44,013 bases of DNA from Bacillota bacterium. Its GTDB lineage: Bacteria > Bacillota_I > Bacilli_A > ML615J-28 > CAG-698. A program made the position numbers and the translations under genes. The stretch covers positions 1 through 44,013 of the forward strand of contig JAEEHM010000099.1 in the NCBI GenBank assembly GCA_016280895.1, in the 5' to 3' direction. Each line of letters opens with the position of its first letter. The stretch's first letter is position 1. Positions 37,529 to 44,013 of the stretch are shown one piece after another. The notes beneath the pieces were generated by a model, which saw only the letters and a program-made list of their open reading frames with translations, did no database searches and was not told the origin of the DNA.

Positions 37529-38522
37529 ATTTCACCATCGCAATACTTCTAAGCACTAAGCTACATTCATTTGGACAATATTTAAGTGCTTCATCAATCT
37601 TACCTTCTTCAAGTAAAGCTCTAACCTTTTTAGCACTTATTATTTCTCCATCTTCTTTTAATCTATCGATAATTTCTAATTTATCACCTAATATATCTTT
37701 TAATGTTTGATTATATATTTGCATCTTACTTGATTCTTCACTACCAACGAATCTTTTCTTAATATGCAAATCTTTCATAAAATAATTCTTAAATATTAAA
37801 GCATCAACTTTCGCATTTTCTTCTATTTTCTCGCTTTCACTTTTTAAGAAATAATCAGGAAATGTAAGACTCGACACAATATATTTAGTAGATGCCATTA
37901 CATACACATTTGAAAGTCTTCTAGTTGCAAGATATGCAAGTGATAATCTTTCTTTAAAACTAAATACAGATTTATCTTCTTCCACAATAAATACTACAAC
38001 ATTATTATATTTCTTTTTAGCTTCTTCAATTAAATAAACATGTCCATTAGTAATTGGATTAGCATTAAGAACAACTGCAGCAAGTGATGTATTTTCATCT
38101 AAGGTAGAAAAATTCAATTCTAACACTTTTTTTATTTTCTTGATTTCTTCATCTATTGAAGATATTCCACCTTCTAACATCACTAATTTATCAGTTTTAA
38201 CTAAAACTCGAAAACCTAAGCTTTTAAATGTTTCTTCATAAATTGCTTTTGTGAATACTTGATATGAAAATATATTATTAATTCTAAAATAATTTAATGC
38301 TTCATTAATTAAGATACCTGCTAAATTTTCACCTTGATAATTTGAATCAACAGCAAGATCTTTAATGATATATGAACTAATTGATATTGTTCCTACAATT
38401 TTATTATCATCTTCTAAATAAAATGTTTTATCAATATCATCAGCATATTTTAAATCAAATTTATTTAAGAATTCTTTTACTAATTCTTTTTCATTATTTA
38501 GAATTGCTTCTTTAATTTGCAT
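37515..38522 (-). CDS. citC: [citrate (pro-3S)-lyase] ligase
   Basis: N-terminal GNAT domain (IKDLAVDSNYQGENLAGILINEAL) plus SLAAVVLNANPITNGHVYLIEEAKKKYNNVVVFIVEED. Confidence 0.9.
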   Translation of the reverse strand: MQIKEAILNNEKELVKEFLNKFDLKYADDIDKTFYLEDDNKIVGTISISSYIIKDLAVDSNYQGENLAGILINEALNYFRINNIFSYQVFTKAIYEETFKSLGFRVLVKTDKLVMLEGGISSIDEEIKKIKKVLELNFSTLDENTSLAAVVLNANPITNGHVYLIEEAKKKYNNVVVFIVEEDKSVFSFKERLSLAYLATRRLSNVYVMASTKYIVSSLTFPDYFLKSESEKIEENAKVDALIFKNYFMKDLHIKKRFVGSEESSKMQIYNQTLKDILGDKLEIIDRLKEDGEIISAKKVRALLEEGKIDEALKYCPNECSLVLRSIAMVKYGSK

Positions 38523-38539
38523 ATAATCACCTTTTTATT

Positions 38540-38568
38540 ATTATACTATATTTTCCAGTTTATTTCAA
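38540..38568 (-). promoter_or_regulatory. sigmaA promoter of the citC...histidine kinase unit
   Basis: Minus strand TTGAAA-17 nt-TATAAT, then RBS AAGGTGAT. Confidence 0.8.
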
Positions 38569-38578
38569 ACTATCATTT

Positions 38579-38622
38579 ATTCTTTTAGAAGATACGAATA
38601 TTTTCATATCCTCTAAAAGAAT
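38579..38622. repeat. ~18-bp-stem inverted repeat/hairpin
   Basis: attcttttagaagatacg...catatcctctaaaagaat with an 8-nt loop; pairs along nearly the full length with G-U wobbles. Confidence 0.8.
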
Positions 38623-38623
38623 A

Positions 38624-38643
38624 GGGGAGTAATATTACTCCCC
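38624..38643 (-). terminator. perfect palindrome, probable terminator of the 1308-aa lipoprotein gene
   Basis: ggggagtaatattactcccc, followed on the minus strand by TATTCTTTT. Confidence 0.7.
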
Positions 38644-38656
38644 GTAATTCTTTATT

Positions 38657-41600
38657 TTATTTTTTTGTAATATTCAAACAAGCACCTAATACACCATACA
38701 TAATATATGGATAATCTTTTGAACCAGTTGAAGATTGAATGATATACATTTCACCAGTATAGCCATAAGTGAAGATTGTAGCACCAGCAGTAGCTGTTGT
38801 ACCATATTGATTATCATTGCTTACACTATCAACGATAGTATTAGCATATAACCATTCATTATTGTTTACAGCCTTAGCAAGTGACATACCATGAGTACCA
38901 AAATAGCACTTCTTTCCACTTGTGATATTATATCCTGTACCAGGTACTACAACTGTATCAGTAATTGCAGCATCGTCTGCTAATGATCCCTTGAAGAAGA
39001 TAGAGAATGTATAATTACTAGTTCTTCCAATATAGAATGGATTTTCATTAGTACCAACTAACTTATATACTGTATATTCATGAGTTGTTGCACACTTAAC
39101 ACCATTCTTAGTAATAGTTAACATTAATGCAGCGATATCATCTTGACTATCAATTGTATGTTCTGCATCAACTGTTGGGTTAAACCATGAAGTACCTTCT
39201 TCTACGCCAGTCTTAGTAGCTGATGTTGAATCAGTAGCTTGAACAGCTTGACCTTTCTTAGTTAAGTTAGTTAATTCAACTTTATCACCAACAGCAAGTG
39301 GAGTTGTATCTTCACCAAATGTAATATCATATTTTTCATACTTAACTTCACCAGCAAATGCATCTAAACCGATAATATTAGTACCATCTGTTAAGTACAT
39401 TGCTTGTGTAGGATAAGTTGCAATTGTACCGCTTGAACCAGTTGCAAATCCAGCAACAGTTGCAACCATAACTTCTACTGTAGATTCATCAGCTAAAGCT
39501 AATACTTCAGCTACTGTTAATTTAGCAGCTTCAGCAGCTTTTAAAGTAATAGTGAATGCTTTTGTTAATTCCTTAGTGCCAACCATAACTTTTGCAGTTA
39601 AAGTAACTTCTGTATCACTTGTTACTGCATTGTATGCACCAGCAGCAGTCATAACATCTGAATTACTTGTTTCCCAAGTAACATCTAATTCACCATCAGC
39701 ATTGTAAGTAACTTTTGCAGGAAGTGCAAGTTCACCAGCAGATGCAGCAGAAATTTCAGTAGCAGAGATGAAGTCTTCCATCTTAGCTGAAACGATATTT
39801 TCAATTGTTTCATTAGCATCAATTTCAATTGGCTTAATTAATGTCCATGCTTGCATTGTAGCACCATTATATCCACCAACAGCATAAATAGTAGCATAGA
39901 TTGTGAAGCACTTAGAACCAGTTGTAGCTGGAATTCCAACTGCTGTCCACCATTCATTAGCAGGGTCTAATAATTGATAAGCACCTAAACTAATTACTAA
40001 GCTTCTATTTGTTCCATTCATTGAATATCTAGCATCAGCAGATGATGCAGCACCCTTATAATTGATTTGATAACGTGGGTTCTTAGAAGTTGAACCAGTA
40101 CCAACTAAATTAATCTTTCCACTGAATTTAACAACTAAACCTCTAGTTGCATTATGTCCAGCTAAGAATGTAGCTAATTCTTCATCACTATCAACATCAG
40201 CAGCAAGTTCTAATTGGCTATAATCAATAGTATTGCCAGAAGATTGAATAACAACTGTACCACCTTGTAAAGTAGCACCATCATCATCAATTGAAATTGA
40301 AGCACCTCTGATTTGTAGTAAATCACCAGCTTTAATATCATTTTCACCTACTTTGTAATCAGTTGTTTGATAATAAACAACTCTCTTACCATCAGTAAGC
40401 ATGATACCATTACGATGTTCTTCACTATTTTCAGAAGATGTACCAATAGCAGCAACGTAAGCATTTAATTTAGCGATTGTGCCATTACCAGCAGTGATAG
40501 CTTCACTAATTGTAACTGGAGTAATTTCAGCAGCTAACATTGAAACCTTAATAGAGAATGAATATTCTTTTAAGTTGCAAGTATATTTAGCAGTTAAAGT
40601 AACTTCAGCTGGATCTAATAATTGAGGATATGCACCAGTTGTTGCATTAATTAAATCATTATTAGAAGATTCCCAAGTAATAGCATATTCAGTTTCATCA
40701 ACTGTAACACTTGCAGGAAGTGCGAATGTACCAGCTTCTTGAGCAACAACTTCTAATTCAACGTTTTCTTCAATTTCATTTCTAACTTTTTCGCTTACAT
40801 CTTGTACGCAAGCACCAGCATTAGGAATGATGAAAGGCCACTTAGTTTCGCCAAGTTGATATACAGAATATGCATAAATAACAGTTCCTGTATAATGGTT
40901 AGCACCTTCAGTCTTAATTGGAACATTATATTGAGATTCCCATTGAGTCATTCCGTTTACTGCAAAGTTAGCAACTAAGAAACAGAATTGTCTAGAATTG
41001 ATTAAACCATTAGCAGCAGAATCTTTTCCAGGTCCAAATTGATACCAATTGAATGAAGTTGAACCAGAAGCAACCATCCAAGGATTTACAACCTTATAAA
41101 GAACGATTTCTTGATGATGGTTATCAATAACAGCTTGATAATCATCGGCAGTTCTTAATTCAATAGGGTTAAGTGTACTATAATCTAAAGGACTTCCTTC
41201 TTCAGTTACTTTGAATGATTTAACATCTTGGAATGCTTTTAATTCTTCATGATCACCTAAAGCAGACCATTTAGCAACAACTTGAACTTTATTACCAGAT
41301 TTAACACTAGCTCTTTGTTCAGAAGATGCGCATACGATAGCATATTCTTTAGTGTTTTCATCAAATAAAATAACATAGCTATAAGGACTAGATTCATGGC
41401 TTAAACCAGTAGCAGCTACAGTAGCATTTAATACTACATAGTTTTCCTTAGTTTTACCAGTTGCAAGATCAACACTTTCAATTGCTTTTACAGTAGTATT
41501 GAAATCTTGACTAGCACTCTTTTCACCAGCAGAGATAGTTAATGTTAATACAACAGCACTATCAGCAGTTAATGATAAATCAACACTAGCCTTATTATCA

Positions 41601-42583
41601 GCAATAGTAATACCATTACCAGACTTAACAGTCCATTCAAATTTAACACCAGGTTCAGCTTCATATAAAGTAGTAAGTTCTAATGTACCCCATACTTCTT
41701 CTTCAACTGAAACACTTGCAAATACTTCATCCTTAACAGTATCAATATCAACGATGTATTCTTCAATTGTATCAGCAAATGCGTAAGCAATCCAACCATC
41801 GATACCATCACCCATCTTTAATAAAGTGATGTTAGCACTGATCTTTTTACCAACTTGATCTGCAAATGCTTGTTTACAAGAATCATCAAATAAGATTGTA
41901 CCAGTACTATCAGTCCAGAACATTCTATTTGCTTCATCAAGTGAAATAGCACCAGTTAAATTAAATAATTTACCATAATTAGCTCTATCACTTGCAGCTA
42001 ATGCTTGAACAGCTTCAATTGTAGTTGCACTAGCAGAAATAGCAGTTTTACCACTTGATAATACTTCAACACTAGCATTCTTAACGAAGATTTGACTAGC
42101 AGCAACAGAAAGTTTACCACTTAATTTAACTTCATCACCTAGTTTTAATGTAGCTAATTTGCTAGATTGTGAATCAGCAAGTTTAGCATATAAACCTGTA
42201 GTTCCATCAGATAGATAGAAACCATCATTTGTTTTAGCAAATACAACACCAACTACATCTACTGCACTATTATTTGCACCAGCAATAGCATCAGCAACTG
42301 TAGCAAGTTTCGCAATTTCTTCGGTCTTAGTAGCACCACAAACTGTACAAGTATAAGTTTTTTCACCCTTTGCACTTGAAGTTGCAGCCTTTGTTACTTT
42401 ACCTTCATCCCATGTATGTGCAGCCTTTTCAGATACTTCATCACAATGTGAGCATTCATGCCAGTGATTTTCAGCATCGAAAGACCAATCTGTTGAAAAC
42501 TTATGAGTGTCTTTCTTACAAGCAGCTAAGCCTAAAACAAGACAGAACATAATAACAGCAATAACAAAAATTCTTTTTTTCAT
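38657..42583 (-). CDS. 1308-aa lipoprotein with Cys/His-rich N-terminal motif, repeated OB-fold-like and bacterial Ig-like domains
   Basis: Lipobox LGLAAC; HWHECSHCDE...HTWDEGKVTKAATSSAKGEKTYTCTVCGATKTEEI; VDVVGVVFAKTNDGFYLSDGTTGLYAKL; TLPAKVTYNADGELDVTWETSNSDV-type Ig repeats. Confidence 0.75.
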   Translation of the reverse strand: MKKRIFVIAVIMFCLVLGLAACKKDTHKFSTDWSFDAENHWHECSHCDEVSEKAAHTWDEGKVTKAATSSAKGEKTYTCTVCGATKTEEIAKLATVADAIAGANNSAVDVVGVVFAKTNDGFYLSDGTTGLYAKLADSQSSKLATLKLGDEVKLSGKLSVAASQIFVKNASVEVLSSGKTAISASATTIEAVQALAASDRANYGKLFNLTGAISLDEANRMFWTDSTGTILFDDSCKQAFADQVGKKISANITLLKMGDGIDGWIAYAFADTIEEYIVDIDTVKDEVFASVSVEEEVWGTLELTTLYEAEPGVKFEWTVKSGNGITIADNKASVDLSLTADSAVVLTLTISAGEKSASQDFNTTVKAIESVDLATGKTKENYVVLNATVAATGLSHESSPYSYVILFDENTKEYAIVCASSEQRASVKSGNKVQVVAKWSALGDHEELKAFQDVKSFKVTEEGSPLDYSTLNPIELRTADDYQAVIDNHHQEIVLYKVVNPWMVASGSTSFNWYQFGPGKDSAANGLINSRQFCFLVANFAVNGMTQWESQYNVPIKTEGANHYTGTVIYAYSVYQLGETKWPFIIPNAGACVQDVSEKVRNEIEENVELEVVAQEAGTFALPASVTVDETEYAITWESSNNDLINATTGAYPQLLDPAEVTLTAKYTCNLKEYSFSIKVSMLAAEITPVTISEAITAGNGTIAKLNAYVAAIGTSSENSEEHRNGIMLTDGKRVVYYQTTDYKVGENDIKAGDLLQIRGASISIDDDGATLQGGTVVIQSSGNTIDYSQLELAADVDSDEELATFLAGHNATRGLVVKFSGKINLVGTGSTSKNPRYQINYKGAASSADARYSMNGTNRSLVISLGAYQLLDPANEWWTAVGIPATTGSKCFTIYATIYAVGGYNGATMQAWTLIKPIEIDANETIENIVSAKMEDFISATEISAASAGELALPAKVTYNADGELDVTWETSNSDVMTAAGAYNAVTSDTEVTLTAKVMVGTKELTKAFTITLKAAEAAKLTVAEVLALADESTVEVMVATVAGFATGSSGTIATYPTQAMYLTDGTNIIGLDAFAGEVKYEKYDITFGEDTTPLAVGDKVELTNLTKKGQAVQATDSTSATKTGVEEGTSWFNPTVDAEHTIDSQDDIAALMLTITKNGVKCATTHEYTVYKLVGTNENPFYIGRTSNYTFSIFFKGSLADDAAITDTVVVPGTGYNITSGKKCYFGTHGMSLAKAVNNNEWLYANTIVDSVSNDNQYGTTATAGATIFTYGYTGEMYIIQSSTGSKDYPYIMYGVLGACLNITKK

Positions 42584-42596
42584 TTTCTCCCCTTTT

Positions 42597-43520
42597 TTAT
42601 GAGCGAGTCCATATCAAATCAAACATTGCTTCTAAAATATTTAATTGATGTCTCACTCTGATTTCTAAATCAATAGTATTTACGCCATTTTCATATCCAC
42701 GATTAGTTTCAATTGTATAAACAACCTTATCAGGATAAGTAGTTGTAAAGTAGTAATTAAAACTACCAAGCTGATTTGCACCCTCTTGTCTAAATTCAGT
42801 TTCTGATTCTAGACGATAAGTTTCATTATATCTTTTAATTAATTGTCTCATAAAACGACTATTATTACTTGCAATCAAAGTATTACCAAGTGTAGTTTTA
42901 AGACCTTCTTCTTGTTGTTCCCAACTATGTAATGATTCATGTAAATCAATAATATAATCAGGTTCAAAAGCCTCTACAGTTTCCACAATAGCACTTGAAA
43001 TTTGAATACTTGCTTCCTTAGCACTTTCATATCTACCAACAGGAAATGATCTATTCAAATCACTAAAATCATATCCAGTAACTTTATATCTTGAATCAGC
43101 TTTATCAGCTAAGATATTTGCTTGAGGAATAAGTAATATTTCACCACAAATACCATTTTCAGTTTCAAGAGCTGTTACAAGACGAAGCCCTGCAGTCCAA
43201 CCAGCGGTTTCATCGCCATGAATACCACCAACGATTGCAACCTTTGGACCTTCCTTATCAGTAGTGAACTTATAAACTGTAGTTACAGAATCAGTTCCTT
43301 CTAATATTTTCCAGTTTGTAACTGTAACATTAGCAGGATCTTCTTCTTTTGGATCATCATCAATTGGTTTTACTTCACCACCTTGATTTTCACCACTTTG
43401 ATCATCAGTTTTACCATTTTCATCATCTGTTTTATTATTACAGCCAACTAATAAAAGACACAACACAATTATCAAAATCAGGCCTAAAGTTTTTATGTTT
43501 AATAAGACTGATTTTTTCAT
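42597..43520 (-). CDS. M14/succinylglutamate desuccinylase (AstE/aspartoacylase)-like lipoprotein
   Basis: Lipobox LLLVGC; GGIHGDETAG (HxxE), YDFSDLNRSFP, YIIDLHES, VVYTIETNRG. Confidence 0.85.
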   Translation of the reverse strand: MKKSVLLNIKTLGLILIIVLCLLLVGCNNKTDDENGKTDDQSGENQGGEVKPIDDDPKEEDPANVTVTNWKILEGTDSVTTVYKFTTDKEGPKVAIVGGIHGDETAGWTAGLRLVTALETENGICGEILLIPQANILADKADSRYKVTGYDFSDLNRSFPVGRYESAKEASIQISSAIVETVEAFEPDYIIDLHESLHSWEQQEEGLKTTLGNTLIASNNSRFMRQLIKRYNETYRLESETEFRQEGANQLGSFNYYFTTTYPDKVVYTIETNRGYENGVNTIDLEIRVRHQLNILEAMFDLIWTRS

Positions 43521-43527
43521 ATTTAAA

Positions 43528-44013
43528 TTATAAACCTAAAATTACTTTGAAATAAGTAGTCATTTCCCATTCATCAGAAAATGCAAATAAATCTTTTCCT
43601 TTACACCAATCTGTAGAGAATTTTCCATCATAATCAGCACCTTTAGCAGCAGCTGTCTTATCACCATTATCATAGATTAATGTTAAATCAGCACCTTTAG
43701 TAGCAGCTTCAATGATACCATCTGAAGAATCTCCACGTCTTGCTTTACCTGATAATTGAACGATAACTAATTGAATGCCTTCTTTTTCAGCAAAAGCTTT
43801 AGCTCTAGCAACTTCACCAGTTTGAGTGATTTCAGCAGCAATACCTTTTGATGTATAACCAACAACAGCGATTACAAGTGAGCCAGCTTCAACATCACTA
43901 GCTTGTAATTGTTCACCGAAAGTATAAGCAACTTTTTCACCATTTTCAGTAACTTCATCAATCATTTCTTTTAAATAAGCACGGTCAGCTTGTCCAAATG
44001 TAGTAACATAAAG
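43528..44013 (-). CDS. DUF6305-like protein, truncated at the right window edge
   Basis: Frame is open past the annotated ORF to the edge: LYVTTFGQADRAYLKEMIDEVTENGEKVAYTFGEQLQASDVEAGSLVIAVVGYTSKGIAAEITQTGEVARAKAFAEK...GKARRGDSSDGIIEA; homologous to 34265-34918. Confidence 0.75.
   Translation of the reverse strand, partial: LYVTTFGQADRAYLKEMIDEVTENGEKVAYTFGEQLQASDVEAGSLVIAVVGYTSKGIAAEITQTGEVARAKAFAEKEGIQLVIVQLSGKARRGDSSDGIIEAATKGADLTLIYDNGDKTAAAKGADYDGKFSTDWCKGKDLFAFSDEWEMTTYFKVILGL

Noticed and set aside
1-44013. Mollicute genetic code 4 (TGA = Trp)
   Set aside because: TGA is used as stop with ATGA overlaps (psuG/tmcAL) and Trp is encoded by TGG, so code 11 fits

Overview
This is a low-GC, Firmicutes/Mollicutes-like chromosomal segment. 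It uses genetic code 11: TGA stops occur at ATGA overlaps and Trp is TGG. I see about 33 genes, most on the minus strand. No rRNA, tRNA, CRISPR array or transposon was visible by eye. Main blocks, left to right: (1) an edge-truncated PAP2 phosphatase missed by the ORF track; (2) a + strand trio psuG-tmcAL-Mrp-like ATPase, the ATPase having an altered P-loop; (3) alaS (with a T-box leader)-ruvX-DUF1292, plus RNase J; (4) a compact 8-gene unit (21520->9594): two membrane proteins, a CUT1-type ABC importer, a surface SNase lipoprotein and a 1528-aa multidomain surface lipoprotein, resembling the mollicute nuclease/ABC loci MG_185-189 and MPN133-136; (5) asnA, a GNAT, a Veg-like protein, a DUF2752 gene with a probable leaderless promoter, a DUF4838 protein and a Sfp-type PPTase; (6) a cobalamin riboswitch upstream of a transcobalamin-like DUF4430/alpha-toroid lipoprotein, an anchored DUF4430 protein and an ECF-type S component; (7) a gap-free 10-gene unit behind one strong promoter: citC-citXG-fumarase alpha/beta-DUF6305-pgsB-pgsC-pgsW-response regulator-histidine kinase; (8) a second DUF6305 gene (edge-truncated), an M14/AstE-like lipoprotein and a 1308-aa OB-fold/Ig-like lipoprotein. 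Family assignments are by eye; no search was run.
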